The notes: generated by a model from the sequence alone, not told the origin. Counted from the first letter of the stretch, positions 37,499 to 47,641 are shown. The stretch is 64,000 nucleotides of DNA from Paenibacillus sp. ACRRX (GCF_022346885.1 NZ_JAKRNK010000014.1:1-64000); one strand, 5' to 3'. Program-made: numbers and translations.

Positions 37499-38548
37499 TT
37501 ATTTCCCAGTTTCCGTCTTAGGTTCTTCCTTTGGAGTTGCAGGCTTGTCTGTTTCTTTCTTATCTGCCGGCTTCTCTTCTTCCTTCTTCTCGGTCTTAGG
37601 CAAGTCAATCTTCTTGATGATCTTCTCCAAGTCCTTTTCCATGAAAGTATTCATCAGTTCAGTTGCTGCTTTCGTACGCAGCGTATCCTTTTCGACTTGT
37701 GTAAGCTTGTCGAAAGTCTTATCTGTACGGTTCTCTACTTTCATGACATGGTAGCCATATTCCGTCTCAACAGGATCAGAGATCTGGTTCAACGGCAGTG
37801 TCAAAGCTGCTTCCTTAAATTCTTTTACCCATTTGCTTACAGCAACGTCTTTATACAAGCCACCATTCTCAGCTGAACCTGTATCATCAGAGAGCTCTTT
37901 CGCCAGCTTGGCAAAGTCTTCACCCTTCTTCAGGCGATCTTGAACGTCTTTGGCAAGCTTCAGAGCATCTTCCTTCTTGCGGTCTTTTTGATTCTTATCT
38001 TTAAAGCCGATCAGTACATGACGAACGGACGCCGTTGTAAAGTCTGTTTTATCTTTTCCGAACTGTGCTTTAACCTGCTCGTCCGTTACTTTTGCGTTAT
38101 AATCCGCTACTACAGTAAGTATACGATTCATATACGTCTTTACATCATCTTCTGTTAGCTTTTGTGCTTCAAGCATCTTCTTAAACTGATCATCGCCAAC
38201 CTGTTTTTTAATACCGGCGATTTGTTCATCTGCTCGTTTGGCACCTTCTTGTTTTGACTTGTCAGGTGCTTTCTCTGCCAAGTACAGATAAGCAATCTGC
38301 TGCTTAATAAAATATTGACGGAAATCATCCATCTCAATTAATTGCGCATAATCCGGGTAAAAGAACAGCATGTTCGCTAATTCTTTGTCGAATTGCGCTT
38401 GTGTCACTTGTCCACCCTCATATGTCGCAACGACAGTATCGTCACTCGCGTTTTTATTGCCACACGCAGCTACAAACGTTAGTGCAAGCACTAGTGTAAG
38501 CAGGATGGTCACTCTTTTCCAGGAACGTTTCGTATTATTTTGCAACAT
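37499..38548 (-). CDS. prsA: Foldase lipoprotein, SurA/PrsA-like parvulin isomerase
   Basis: Extracellular membrane-anchored peptidyl-prolyl isomerase. Signal peptide with lipobox FVAACG (cysteine about residue 29), SurA_N-like helical region, parvulin domain about 165-265 (ASVRHVLIGFKDK...GGLYKDV...VETEYGYHVMKV), and a Lys/Glu/Pro-rich C-terminal tail from about 305. ATG behind GGGAG, overlapping the mfd stop by 14 bp. Whether it is the main PrsA or a paralogue cannot be told; in B. subtilis no such gene lies between mfd and spoVT. Confidence 0.9.
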   Translation of the reverse strand: MLQNNTKRSWKRVTILLTLVLALTFVAACGNKNASDDTVVATYEGGQVTQAQFDKELANMLFFYPDYAQLIEMDDFRQYFIKQQIAYLYLAEKAPDKSKQEGAKRADEQIAGIKKQVGDDQFKKMLEAQKLTEDDVKTYMNRILTVVADYNAKVTDEQVKAQFGKDKTDFTTASVRHVLIGFKDKNQKDRKKEDALKLAKDVQDRLKKGEDFAKLAKELSDDTGSAENGGLYKDVAVSKWVKEFKEAALTLPLNQISDPVETEYGYHVMKVENRTDKTFDKLTQVEKDTLRTKAATELMNTFMEKDLEKIIKKIDLPKTEKKEEEKPADKKETDKPATPKEEPKTETGK

Positions 38549-41500
38549 CTTGCAGTTCTCCCTTCAATTTAATCGCATCTTTCGCCCCTTGCATAAACTG
38601 CTCCAGCTTCATCAACAGCTGTAAGGCATCATAACCGCGGGCATTAAGCTTGATTGCTCCGCTGGCATTCTTATCTACGACAAAACGTCTGTCAATGTTG
38701 GTGGCGAGAGTAGCAAGCTTCTTACGGTCAAGGCGTGATTCAGCAAGCGGATGGACCTTCAATGACACATCATCTCCGCGTTGCGTCATCGCCTCAATGC
38801 CATATTGCTTCGCGTACCATTTAAGACGTGATACGGCAAGAAGCTGCAATACAGCAAGTGGTGGCTCTCCGAAGCGATCAACCAGTTCGTCGCGCAGCTC
38901 ATCCACCTCTTCTAGAGAGGATAGACCCGCCACTTTCTTATATATTTCAATCTTCTGAATACTATCATAAATATAATCGGCGGGCAAATAGGCATCAATA
39001 TTCAAGTCTATCAATGTCGTCCACTCTTGTGTATCCTCGATGACGCCTCCATCAAGCTCTGCCTTGCGTTTGGCAACCTCATCAGACAACATTTGCGAGT
39101 ATAAATCAAAACCAACTGACGCAATAAATCCATGCTGCTCTGCACCTAACAGATTTCCGGCTCCACGAATGGACAAGTCCCGCATTGCAATCTTAAACCC
39201 TGATCCAAGTTCCGTGAATTCCTTAATCGATTGAAGTCGTTTCTCAGCGACCTCATTTAACACTTTATCACGTTGGTACGTAAAGTAAGCGTAAGCTATA
39301 CGATTTGAACGTCCTACACGGCCACGCAACTGATACAACTGAGACAAGCCCATTTTATCCGCATCATGCACAATCAGTGTGTTCACGTTAGGAATATCTA
39401 CACCTGTTTCAATAATGCTGGTACTGACCAGCACGTCGTACTCTCCATCCAAGAAGTCCAAAATGGTCTTCTCCAGCTCTTGTTCTGACATCTGTCCATG
39501 TCCAACCGTGACACGCGCATCAGGAGCCAGCATCTTGATATGATCGGCCATCTGATGGATGCCCTGCACCCGATTGTATAAGTAATAGACTTGCCCTCCG
39601 CGGGCAAGTTCACGCTCCACCGCTTCTCGTACGAGCGTATCGCTATGCTCCAACACATAAGTTTGTACAGGAAAACGGTTCTCTGGAGGTGTCTCAATAA
39701 CAGACAAGTCGCGTACGCCAAGCATGGACATATGGAGTGTCCGCGGAATCGGAGTAGCTGTAAGCGTCAGCACATCTACATTGTTCTTCAAACGCTTGAG
39801 CTTCTCTTTGTGGGTTACGCCAAACCGCTGCTCTTCATCCACAATCAGCATGCCGAGGTCCTTAAATACGATATCTTGTGATAACAGGCGATGCGTGCCG
39901 ATGACCACATCCACCACACCCGATTTCAAGCCTTTCATCGTCTCATTTTGCTCCTTGCGAGAACGGAAACGACTCAGCACTTGAATGTTAAACGGATAAT
40001 CTGCAAAACGCTCTCTAAACGTCTCATAATGCTGCTGCGCCAAAATCGTAGTTGGGACAAGGACAGCTACCTGCTTGCCTTCGATAGCCGCTTTGAATGC
40101 TGCGCGAATGGCAACTTCCGTCTTCCCATAACCAACGTCGCCGCACAAGAGGCGATCCATTGGGCGTGGAAGCTCCATGTCCTGCTTGATTTCTTCTATT
40201 GCACGCAATTGATCCCGTGTCTCATCATAAGGAAACATCGTTTCGAATTCCGTTTGCTCAGGCGTATCTTTCTCAAATGCATACCCTGGAGATGATTGTC
40301 TTGCCGCATACAGCTTGATCAAATCATCAGCGATATCTTTAACCGAAGAACGAACCTTGCTTGTAACTTTTGCCCACTCAGTCCCGCCTAGCTTATATAC
40401 TTTAGGCTCTTTCTCCTCAGAACTGACGTACTTCTGAATCAAATGGAGCTGATCTACTGGTACAGACAGTTTATCTCCACCTGCATACAAGATGTGCAGG
40501 TAGTCTTTATGAATACCATTGATCTCTAGCGTGCCAATACCCATGTACTTCCCAATACCATGATTTTGATGAACGACGTAATCGCCCACTTTAAGCTCTG
40601 AATAACTGCGAATTCGCTCTGCGTTGTCCACTTTGGCATCCGAACGACGAGCCGTTTTACGCTGTTTCTGCGAGAACATCTCACCTTCAGTAATGACGAC
40701 CAGATGAATGGAAGGCAGCTCAAACCCACTTTGAAGGTTCCCCTTCATGATGGTTGGCTCCGGGATTTGATAATCTTGCAGTACCCGGCGCACACGATCA
40801 ATACGCTCCTCGCCATTTGCCAGAATGATGACGTTTGCATTTGTTTTCTTCCATCGTTCCATCTCGGCCTTAAGCACATTCATTTGTCCATGGAAATTCT
40901 GCATTGTCCTGCACATTACATTAACAATGTTCTGTGGCTGCGTATGCGGTACTTGCCGAAGAAATAATGCCATAAATACTGTCTGGAACGGACGCTTGCC
41001 CAAAGTGTCTTCCGACGTCTTACCAAGTGGCAAAGAAGGCAAAGTCTTACCATGCTGCAGCAAATGAGTGTTCCATTCTGCCTCGTCTCGTTCAAGCTGC
41101 TTCGCTGTTTCCAGCACGCGGGCAGGCTCATCCACGATCATAAGCGCATCAATGGGCATATATTCGTATAAAGTATGCTTTTCAGGGTGCAGCAAAGTTA
41201 CGTACTTGTACATATCGTTAAAGTACACCTGCCCCCGAAGGCGGTCAATTTCTTGGTGAATCTCTTGGCGCAGCTTCTCTTTGACTTGGCTGTCGCTCAT
41301 TTTGCTTAGCTGCTCCTCTAAGCGAAGGCCCGCTTCATCAGCTGCATTTGCAAATCGGGCTGCATTTGCAACCATTTCTCTAGCTGGCGTAATCGTTAGC
41401 CGATCCAACTTATCCATCGAGCGTTGATCCGTCGGATCAAAGGTGCGAATGGAATCTACCATATCATCAAACCACTCAATACGGTAAGGTACACTGGATG

Positions 41501-42062
41501 TGTAAGGGAAAATGTCGACAATCCCGCCTCGAACACTCATCTCGCCGCGCGATTCTACTCGGTCCGTACGCTCATAACCAAGCGCGACCATACGCCCGAG
41601 AAACGCTTCAAGAGGCTGCTCGGTATCCACTACTACATCATATTCTGCTTCCGCCATAATCTCTCTGGCTGGCAAATACCGCCGTAGTCCTGCATAGGGC
41701 GTCACGACAACACCACGAAAGCCCTTCGCTAGCCGGATTAAGGCATCTATTCGCTGTGCAATAACTTCAGGGCTTGATATTGCCGCTTCTGCAGCCACCA
41801 ACTCATTGGCAGGATACAGCAGCACCTGATCAGGCGATAGACATTCCTGCAAGTCCTCTGTCACTTTCTGTGCTGAAAACATATTATGTGTCACAACGAG
41901 CACAGGGCGATTCAGCTCTTGCGCCAGCGCGGCCATCATAACTTGTCGGGAAGAACCCGATAGACCGGATACAAGCTGCTCTTTCATACCGGTGCGTATG
42001 CCCGCTACGATAGAATCTATATCACGTTCTGCTGATAAAGCTTGCATAAGTGCATTTAACAA
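38535..42062 (-). CDS. mfd: Transcription-repair coupling factor
   Basis: Removes stalled RNA polymerase and recruits UvrA. UvrB-homology region at the N-terminus, RNAP-interacting domain around residues 490-560 (GDYVVHQNHGIGKYMGIGTLE), then the SF2 translocase with LLCGDVGYGKTEVA, IVDEEQRFGV, TATPIPRTL and the relay RGRVGRS. 1175 aa. No ATG or AG-rich site fits the open frame start at 42089; TTG 42062, 7 nt after AGAGGTG, is preferred. Upstream of the foldase gene. Confidence 0.96.
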   Translation of the reverse strand: MLNALMQALSAERDIDSIVAGIRTGMKEQLVSGLSGSSRQVMMAALAQELNRPVLVVTHNMFSAQKVTEDLQECLSPDQVLLYPANELVAAEAAISSPEVIAQRIDALIRLAKGFRGVVVTPYAGLRRYLPAREIMAEAEYDVVVDTEQPLEAFLGRMVALGYERTDRVESRGEMSVRGGIVDIFPYTSSVPYRIEWFDDMVDSIRTFDPTDQRSMDKLDRLTITPAREMVANAARFANAADEAGLRLEEQLSKMSDSQVKEKLRQEIHQEIDRLRGQVYFNDMYKYVTLLHPEKHTLYEYMPIDALMIVDEPARVLETAKQLERDEAEWNTHLLQHGKTLPSLPLGKTSEDTLGKRPFQTVFMALFLRQVPHTQPQNIVNVMCRTMQNFHGQMNVLKAEMERWKKTNANVIILANGEERIDRVRRVLQDYQIPEPTIMKGNLQSGFELPSIHLVVITEGEMFSQKQRKTARRSDAKVDNAERIRSYSELKVGDYVVHQNHGIGKYMGIGTLEINGIHKDYLHILYAGGDKLSVPVDQLHLIQKYVSSEEKEPKVYKLGGTEWAKVTSKVRSSVKDIADDLIKLYAARQSSPGYAFEKDTPEQTEFETMFPYDETRDQLRAIEEIKQDMELPRPMDRLLCGDVGYGKTEVAIRAAFKAAIEGKQVAVLVPTTILAQQHYETFRERFADYPFNIQVLSRFRSRKEQNETMKGLKSGVVDVVIGTHRLLSQDIVFKDLGMLIVDEEQRFGVTHKEKLKRLKNNVDVLTLTATPIPRTLHMSMLGVRDLSVIETPPENRFPVQTYVLEHSDTLVREAVERELARGGQVYYLYNRVQGIHQMADHIKMLAPDARVTVGHGQMSEQELEKTILDFLDGEYDVLVSTSIIETGVDIPNVNTLIVHDADKMGLSQLYQLRGRVGRSNRIAYAYFTYQRDKVLNEVAEKRLQSIKEFTELGSGFKIAMRDLSIRGAGNLLGAEQHGFIASVGFDLYSQMLSDEVAKRKAELDGGVIEDTQEWTTLIDLNIDAYLPADYIYDSIQKIEIYKKVAGLSSLEEVDELRDELVDRFGEPPLAVLQLLAVSRLKWYAKQYGIEAMTQRGDDVSLKVHPLAESRLDRKKLATLATNIDRRFVVDKNASGAIKLNARGYDALQLLMKLEQFMQGAKDAIKLKGELQDVAK

Positions 42063-42127
42063 GGACAGGCACCTCTTTCTGGCCAACAAAGGATGAACAC
42101 GCTCTATTGATCCATAACTAGTCTGAT

Positions 42128-42156
42128 ATCATAACAAGAACTTCTATTGAAGTCGA
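42128..42156 (-). promoter_or_regulatory. sigma-A promoter of mfd
   Basis: TCGACT (42151-42156), 17-bp spacer, TATGAT (42128-42133) on the minus strand, 66 bp before the mfd start. Confidence 0.6.
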
Positions 42157-42260
42157 TTGTATAAAAAGTAATGTATGAACACGATAAATAGACTCGGTCC
42201 TACAAAAATATATTGCTGTACATCACTGTACATCACTTCAACTTTATAACGCGACCACAA

Positions 42261-42290
42261 ATCAGCCTCGGCACAAATGCCAAGGCTGAT
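42261..42290 (-). terminator. Hairpin after fin
   Basis: ATCAGCCTtGGC / GCCgAGGCTGAT stem with a short loop, followed by TTGTGG on the minus strand, 31 bp after the fin stop. Confidence 0.75.
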
Positions 42291-42321
42291 CCCTCTTATA
42301 TACTAGCAAACTCAACTCGTG

Positions 42322-42552
42322 CTATTGCAATGGTGATGTCAACGTGCTTAATTCTGGATTATGATCATATGCCTCTGCACAATAATCACAAGTCATTCGT
42401 ACCGTCACATCACCATTGTCATGAACACGTACATAATGCCGATGTTCTTCTGGCGTAAGCATATGAAAACCGAGTCTCGACTGGTCGATAGCGGCTCCTT
42501 CAATGCGTCCAATTAACGTGTGACAGTGCTTGCAGACATAATTCACAGACAT
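42322..42552 (-). CDS. fin: Anti-sigma-F factor Fin
   Basis: Small zinc protein that inhibits sigma-F and helps the switch to sigma-G in the forespore. 76 aa with CKHC (residues 7-10) and CDYC (residues 55-58) as zinc ligand pairs; GFHMLTPEEH in between. ATG behind GAGGAGG. Located between mfd and pth, as yabK/fin in B. subtilis. Confidence 0.95.
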   Translation of the reverse strand: MSVNYVCKHCHTLIGRIEGAAIDQSRLGFHMLTPEEHRHYVRVHDNGDVTVRMTCDYCAEAYDHNPELSTLTSPLQ

Positions 42553-42584
42553 GTATATGCCTCCTCACGAAGTAATATACCGTC

Positions 42585-42594
42585 TAGTATGCCC
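42585..42594 (-). promoter_or_regulatory. sigma-F/G-type -10 element of fin
   Basis: GGGCATACTA on the minus strand, 33 bp before fin, contains CATACTA and fits the sigma-F/G -10 pattern with one deviation. The -35, around GCTAT within the pth 3' end, is weak. fin is a sigma-F target in B. subtilis. Confidence 0.5.
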
Positions 42595-42616
42595 GCTAGC
42601 ATTCAACCATAGCCTG

Positions 42617-43177
42617 TTATCCGTTAAATTTAGCCATTGTCTGTTCAAACGTATGACTTAGCGCAAATTCAACTGCATCGCAAGTACGTTCAATCGTCTG
42701 TGCAACAGCTTCTTGCTCCGCCTTGGCAAACGTCTGCAGCACATAATCTACAATATCCCGGCCAGGAGCAGGTCGCGATACGCCCATCCGTATACGATTA
42801 AACGATTGGGTTCCGGCATGCTGAATAATTGACTTAATGCCATTGTGGCCACCTGCGCTTCCTTGGTAACGCAGGCGCACCTTGCCCAGCTCAGTGTCCA
42901 TATCGTCATACAATACGATAAAGTCCTCCAGGCTTGCCTTGTAGTAGTCCATATAACCGCGAACCGTTTCACCTGACAAGTTCATATATGTCATCGGCTT
43001 GATCAGCACGATTTTTTCCGAACCTATTTTGCCTTCCCCGATTAGCCCCTTGCATTTGCTTTCTTTCACATCAATTCCAAATCGGTTGGCTAGCGCATCA
43101 ATAGCCATAAATCCAATATTATGACGCGTTGACGCGTATTTGGTACCTGGGTTGCCAAGTCCGACAATCCATTTCAA
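42617..43177 (-). CDS. pth: Peptidyl-tRNA hydrolase
   Basis: Recycles peptidyl-tRNA released from ribosomes. WIVGLGNPGTKYASTRHNIGF carries the catalytic histidine, then KPMTYMNLSG and VLYDDMDTELGKVRLR with the aspartate, and GGHNGIKSI. TTG start at 43177 about 8 nt after AAGGAGAG; the ATG that opens the frame at 43198 contains the ribosome site. 186 aa. Also called spoVC. Confidence 0.95.
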   Translation of the reverse strand: MKWIVGLGNPGTKYASTRHNIGFMAIDALANRFGIDVKESKCKGLIGEGKIGSEKIVLIKPMTYMNLSGETVRGYMDYYKASLEDFIVLYDDMDTELGKVRLRYQGSAGGHNGIKSIIQHAGTQSFNRIRMGVSRPAPGRDIVDYVLQTFAKAEQEAVAQTIERTCDAVEFALSHTFEQTMAKFNG

Positions 43178-43233
43178 CGTTATTCTCTCCTTCCTCATCC
43201 ATCCGGTAGCCCGAATAAAGCTGAATGCCGATA

Positions 43234-43274
43234 AGGGTTACATCTGCAGCACGCTTGCTTGCCGATGTAACCCT
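43234..43274 (-). terminator. Hairpin after prs
   Basis: AGGGTTACATC / GATGTAACCCT 11-bp perfect stem with a 19-nt loop on the minus strand, 48 bp after prs. No T-run. B. subtilis has ctc in this interval; it is absent here. Confidence 0.65.
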
Positions 43275-43321
43275 CGTCTGTATGGGAGCTTAAAAGCTTC
43301 TTGCTCCTCGCTGTTCATCTA

Positions 43322-44275
43322 TTACTCAATTTCAAACAATTTGCTGATAGACAACTCTTCATGTACACGGATAATCGCCTCGCCCATAAGCGGAGCGACA
43401 GACAACGTACGTAGCTTGCTTGAAGGGTTCGGATGTTTCACTGGAATCGTATCTGTAACGATAACTTCCTTGAACGGAGAATCTTCCAAGCGTTGCATGG
43501 CTGGCCCCGACAATACAGGATGCGTACAACAAGCGTACACTTCCTTAACGCCTGCTTCCACCAATGCATTTGCACCTAGGACGATTGTGCCCGCTGTATC
43601 AATAATATCGTCAATAATAATAGCCGTCTTGCCTTTAATATCACCGATAATATTCATAACCTCACTTACGTTAGGCTCAGGACGACGCTTATCGATAATG
43701 GCAAGCGGTGCATTCAAGAAGTCCGCTAACTTACGAGCGCGTACCACGCCACCATGGTCAGGCGATACAACAACAACATCTTCCATCTTCTTGGATCGGA
43801 AATATTGTGCCAAGATCGGCACACCGAGCATATGGTCAACCGGAATATCAAAGAAACCTTGAATCTGCGTGGCATGCAAGTCCATCGTGATAACACGATG
43901 TGCACCCGCTGTCTCAATCAAATTAGCCACAAGCTTAGCCGTAATTGGATCACGGGAACGCGCTTTGCGGTCTTGACGAGCGTAACCGTAGTATGGAATA
44001 ACGACATTAATGCTCTTGGCGGATGCACGTTTTAATGCATCGACCATAACAAGAAGCTCCATCAGATTGTCATTAACTGGATCACATGTGGATTGCACGA
44101 CGTAAACGTCACAACCACGTACGCTTTCAGACAGGTTGATTTGAATTTCTCCGTCGCTAAAGCTCTTTGTGCTGGATTCACCCAAAGGAATGCCAATGTA
44201 GTCTGCAATTTGCTGTGCTAACTTCGGATTGGAGTTACAAGTGAATATTTTCAGCTTGGAATCACAATACGTCAT
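43322..44275 (-). CDS. prs: Ribose-phosphate pyrophosphokinase
   Basis: Makes PRPP for purines, pyrimidines, NAD, His and Trp. 317 aa, the exact B. subtilis length. Marks: [55 protein letters not shown] and the PRPP loop [14 protein letters not shown] 44275 behind GGAGGG (12-nt spacing); 12 upstream codons rejected. Follows glmU; several PRPP users (hpt, nadC, purR) lie in the window. Confidence 0.97.
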   Translation of the reverse strand: MTYCDSKLKIFTCNSNPKLAQQIADYIGIPLGESSTKSFSDGEIQINLSESVRGCDVYVVQSTCDPVNDNLMELLVMVDALKRASAKSINVVIPYYGYARQDRKARSRDPITAKLVANLIETAGAHRVITMDLHATQIQGFFDIPVDHMLGVPILAQYFRSKKMEDVVVVSPDHGGVVRARKLADFLNAPLAIIDKRRPEPNVSEVMNIIGDIKGKTAIIIDDIIDTAGTIVLGANALVEAGVKEVYACCTHPVLSGPAMQRLEDSPFKEVIVTDTIPVKHPNPSSKLRTLSVAPLMGEAIIRVHEELSISKLFEIE

Positions 44276-44375
44276 AATAGTTGTTAACCCTCCGTGCTGG
44301 TTCAAGTTCATCTCTTATTTGTATGATTCGACGTGCTCGTAAAGCTAATATCCTTTATTCATAAAGCCGCGCAGC

Positions 44376-45785
44376 TTATTGCTCGCCTTGCTGCGTTTCA
44401 CGTTCCTTTTTTGCTTTGGCACGACCACGAAGCTTCTCGGCATAACCAGGCTTGATCACCTGGCGCTCGCGAGCTATCGCAAGGTCGTTGTCTGCGACAT
44501 GATGTGTAATCGTGGAGCCAGCCACTACATAAGCTCCCTTACCAATGCTAATAGGAGCAATGAGGTTTACGTTGCTGCCAATAAAAGCATCATCACCGAT
44601 TTCTGTAACGGATTTATTATATCCGTCATAGTTCACGGTTATCGCACCGCAGCCAATGTTGACATTCTTGCCCACTTTCGCATCGCCAATATAACTTAGA
44701 TGCGATACTTTGGAATGATCGTCAATGACAGCATTTTTGATCTCGACAAAGTCGCCGATCTTAACATCCTGGCCAATATCAGCACCAGGCCGCAAATAAG
44801 CAAATGGTCCAACAGAACTATCTTGGCCGACGCTGGCACTACTTGCTACAGAATGTGCAATTACAGCTCGATCCGAGATTCGCGAATCCGTAATCTCGAC
44901 ATGAGGTCCGATCACACAATCCTCCCCAATCGCTGTGCTGCCTCGCAGAACAGTTCCTGGATGAAGCACTGTATCAGCTCCGATCGTAACCGCTGCTTCG
45001 ATATAGGTCTGCATAGGGTCGACAATCGTAACTCCATTTAACATGTGACGCTTGTTAATACGCTCGCGCATCAATCGCTCTGCTTCAGACAATGCCAATC
45101 GATCATTAACCCCAATCGATTCAGCAGGGTCTGGCGAACAGTAAGCCTGCACGACATTTCCCTGCACTTTCATGATGCTAATAACATCTGTCAGGTAGTA
45201 CTCCTGCTGTACATTGTTATTGGTCACTTGTTCAAGTGCTGCGAACAATTGCGCATTATCAAAACAGTAAGTACCTGTGTTGATCTCTCTCACCAATTGT
45301 TCTTCTTGTGTCGCATCTTTCTGTTCTACGATTTTCAAAACCGAACCATCTTCTGCTCGAATAATTCGACCATACCCATGAGGATTATCCAGTTCAGCCG
45401 TCAAAATCGTCGCCGAAGCCTGTGCACGATCATGAAGCTCCATCAGGCGTTCCAAGGTGTCAGACGTCACGAGAGGCGTATCTCCACAGATCACAATTGT
45501 CGTACCTTGTTCACCGCCAAGAAGCGCCTTTGCTTGCTTTACCGCATGTCCGGTACCGAGCTGATCCGCTTGTAATACGAATTCCGCACGGTCTCCCAAG
45601 TAACCCTTAACAGCTTCAGCCCCATGCCCGACAACAACAACCGTGCGTTCTGAATCCACACGCTCTACTGCGTCCAGTACATGTCCAACCATCGGTGTTC
45701 CGCAAACGGGATGAAGAACTTTATACAGTTTTGACTTCATACGCTTGCCTTGTCCTGCGGCTAGCACAATGGCCATTCTTTTCAA
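44376..45785 (-). CDS. glmU: Bifunctional GlcNAc-1-P uridyltransferase / GlcN-1-P acetyltransferase
   Basis: Makes UDP-GlcNAc for the cell wall. N-terminal nucleotidyltransferase with IVLAAGQGKRMKSKLYKVLHP and a C-terminal left-handed beta-helix of hexapeptide repeats from about residue 255 (GADTVLHPGTVLRG, KVGKNVNIGCGAITVNYDG). 469 aa. TTG start at 45785, 8 nt from AGGAGGT. Lies between spoVG and prs. Confidence 0.97.
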   Translation of the reverse strand: MKRMAIVLAAGQGKRMKSKLYKVLHPVCGTPMVGHVLDAVERVDSERTVVVVGHGAEAVKGYLGDRAEFVLQADQLGTGHAVKQAKALLGGEQGTTIVICGDTPLVTSDTLERLMELHDRAQASATILTAELDNPHGYGRIIRAEDGSVLKIVEQKDATQEEQLVREINTGTYCFDNAQLFAALEQVTNNNVQQEYYLTDVISIMKVQGNVVQAYCSPDPAESIGVNDRLALSEAERLMRERINKRHMLNGVTIVDPMQTYIEAAVTIGADTVLHPGTVLRGSTAIGEDCVIGPHVEITDSRISDRAVIAHSVASSASVGQDSSVGPFAYLRPGADIGQDVKIGDFVEIKNAVIDDHSKVSHLSYIGDAKVGKNVNIGCGAITVNYDGYNKSVTEIGDDAFIGSNVNLIAPISIGKGAYVVAGSTITHHVADNDLAIARERQVIKPGYAEKLRGRAKAKKERETQQGEQ

Positions 45786-45840
45786 AGCGTCCGACCTCCT
45801 GCTTCCTTTACTACCATACTAGAATATATCTCATTATGGA

Positions 45841-45880
45841 GAAAAAGAAAAGAGAGCCCCCCATGATTGGCTCTCTTTCT
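45841..45880 (-). terminator. Terminator after spoVG
   Basis: AGAAAGAGAGCC / GGCTCTCTTTTCT stem, 10-nt loop, TTTTTC tail on the minus strand, 24 bp after spoVG. Confidence 0.9.
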
Positions 45881-45903
45881 TTGCAACCCCAAATATTACC
45901 GTA

Positions 45904-46188
45904 TTATGCGCCCTCTTCAATAACTTCCTCTTCTGTGGCAGCGCGCTCATATTCAGCCAGTACCGCGGCTTGAATCTTTTCGCGAGTTGCGGAAGAAATA
46001 GGATGAGCAATGTCACGGAATTCGCCATCTGGCGTTCGTTTGCTTGGCATAGCCACAAACATTCCGTTGTTGCCGTCAATAACACGGATATCATGAACAA
46101 CAAATTCGTTATCGATTGTGATCGATGCGATTGCTTTCATTCTTCCTTCTGTGTTGACGCGGCGGAGTCTAACATCAGTAATTTGCAC
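45904..46188 (-). CDS. spoVG: SpoVG RNA-binding regulator
   Basis: Small conserved regulator (site-specific nucleic-acid binding in several Bacillota) influencing septation and sporulation. 94 aa; [22 protein letters not shown] and the signature [23 protein letters not shown] start at 46188, 9 nt after AGGTGG. Own sigma-H promoter and terminator. Confidence 0.97.
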   Translation of the reverse strand: MQITDVRLRRVNTEGRMKAIASITIDNEFVVHDIRVIDGNNGMFVAMPSKRTPDGEFRDIAHPISSATREKIQAAVLAEYERAATEEEVIEEGA

Positions 46189-46226
46189 GTGTGTTCACCA
46201 CCTTTTTCCATACAAGACTTGGTGTA

Positions 46227-46255
46227 TAATTCCACACGCGCAATTGAATTCCTTC
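46227..46255 (-). promoter_or_regulatory. sigma-H promoter of spoVG
   Basis: GAAGGAATT (46247-46255), 11-bp spacer, GTGGAATTA (46227-46235) on the minus strand: full matches to RnAGGAWWW and RnnGAATWW. Upstream lies an A/T-rich block (46262-46300), as in B. subtilis where AbrB binds. Confidence 0.85.
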
Positions 46256-46326
46256 TTTATTTTGCCAACAAACCAACTTTTTTTTGAACTTTTTTGTATA
46301 ATTAAACGTTTTCGACAAGGTTCGAT

Positions 46327-46710
46327 TTACTTCGTAGCAATTAGCTCAATTTCGACAAACACATCTTTTGGCAATCGTGCTACTTCAACCGTTGATCGAG
46401 CAGGCTTATGTGTTCCGAAGTAAGTCTCGTAAATCGCGTTTACCTGAGCAAACTGCTTCATGTCTTGCAGAAATACCGTAGCCTTTAAAACACGATCAAA
46501 AGAAGATCCTGCTGCCTCTAGTACAGCCTTTAAGTTCTGGAATACTTGATGCGTCTGTTCCTCAATCCCGCCCTCAACGAGGGAACCGTCAGATGTAAGA
46601 GGAATCTGTCCAGAAGTTAATACCAGCTCGCCAAAGGTAACAGCCTGTGAATAGGGGCCGATTGCCTGTGGAGCAAACGTTGTAGATACAATATCAATTG
46701 ACTTTGTCAT
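46327..46710 (-). CDS. ridA: RidA family enamine/imine deaminase
   Basis: Destroys reactive enamines from PLP enzymes. 127 aa; [24 protein letters not shown] and the arginine-bearing [20 protein letters not shown] typical of RidA. ATG behind GAGGTG, 36 bp after purR; yabJ of B. subtilis has the same place. Confidence 0.96.
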   Translation of the reverse strand: MTKSIDIVSTTFAPQAIGPYSQAVTFGELVLTSGQIPLTSDGSLVEGGIEEQTHQVFQNLKAVLEAAGSSFDRVLKATVFLQDMKQFAQVNAIYETYFGTHKPARSTVEVARLPKDVFVEIELIATK

Positions 46711-46746
46711 ATAGATGCACCTCGATCAGAAGTAGTCTACTCTTGC

Positions 46747-47574
46747 TTATTTATCAAAATAATTGCCCGGCTTAACAGACATCTGCCTGTTGCGGCTGTC
46801 GATCGTACCGACACGCACAAGCGATACATAGTCATGCAGCAAGCGTTCATCATTGGATACGTCCTCAGACTCCACAAGAACACCCACGCCCGCTACGGTG
46901 GCATTAAATTCATGCAGCAAGTCAATCATACCGTTAATGGTACCCCCTGCTCGCATAAAGTCGTCTACGACGAGCACACGGGAACGTTCCTTCAGCGCAC
47001 GACGAGCCAATGTCATCGTATGGATGCTTTTCTGTGATCCTGATACGTAATTGATACTCACCGCGGATCCCTCTGTCACCACATGGTCACGTCTGACTAA
47101 TACAACAGGCAGATTGAGATGTGCTGCAGTTGCGTACGCAATTGGAATGCCTTTGGTCTCTACAGTCATTACCACATCGATATCATGATTGGCAAATGCC
47201 GAAGCAAACATACGACCAATATCGTTCATCAAACCTGGCTGCCCTAATATATCGGTAATATAATAATAACCTCCGGGCAGCATCCGATCCGGTTGTTCTA
47301 GTTGGGCGCACAATGTTTGCACAAGTGGCAATGCCTTGTCCGGACTGCTCTTCGGAATATACTTTACTCCGCCTGCAGCTCCCGCCAGCGTCAGCAGCTC
47401 CCCCGTCTCTTCACTCTCGCACACCTCTTTAATAATAGCCAAATCCTCACTAATAGAAGACTTGGCTGCTCCGTAACGTTCTGCAAATGTGGTAAGCGGA
47501 ATAAGCGTGTGAGGCTTAGACATCAGATATTGTGTCATTTCAACCAAACGCGCGCTTCGCTTTAATTTTTTCAT
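46747..47574 (-). CDS. purR: Purine operon repressor PurR
   Basis: Represses purine genes; PRPP releases it. N-terminal winged helix (LVEMTQYLMSKPHTLIPLTTFAERYGAAKSSISEDLAI) and a PRT-fold domain with the PRPP loop VLVVDDFMRAGGTINGM. 275 aa. A PurBox-like site lies 17 bp before its start, so it is probably self-regulated. Precedes ridA. Confidence 0.96.
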   Translation of the reverse strand: MKKLKRSARLVEMTQYLMSKPHTLIPLTTFAERYGAAKSSISEDLAIIKEVCESEETGELLTLAGAAGGVKYIPKSSPDKALPLVQTLCAQLEQPDRMLPGGYYYITDILGQPGLMNDIGRMFASAFANHDIDVVMTVETKGIPIAYATAAHLNLPVVLVRRDHVVTEGSAVSINYVSGSQKSIHTMTLARRALKERSRVLVVDDFMRAGGTINGMIDLLHEFNATVAGVGVLVESEDVSNDERLLHDYVSLVRVGTIDSRNRQMSVKPGNYFDK

Positions 47575-47590
47575 CTATTATTCCTCGCTC

Positions 47591-47603
47591 AAATCCGAAT
47601 ATT
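47591..47603 (+). promoter_or_regulatory. PurBox-like operator at purR
   Basis: AAATCCGAATATT matches the PurBox consensus AWWWCCGAACWWT at 12 of 13 positions. It is just downstream of the purR -10. A weaker copy, ATATCCGATATAT, is at about 47668-47680. Confidence 0.55.
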
Positions 47604-47612
47604 ATCATGGAT

Positions 47613-47641
47613 ATAATACATCAATGTACGTTGATTATCAA
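47613..47641 (-). promoter_or_regulatory. sigma-A promoter of purR
   Basis: TTGATA (47636-47641), 17-bp spacer, TATTAT (47613-47618) on the minus strand. Confidence 0.75.

Noticed and set aside
37388-37876. 162-codon plus-strand frame opposite the prsA-like gene
   Set aside because: Antisense shadow of the Lys/Glu-rich lipoprotein; no ribosome site.
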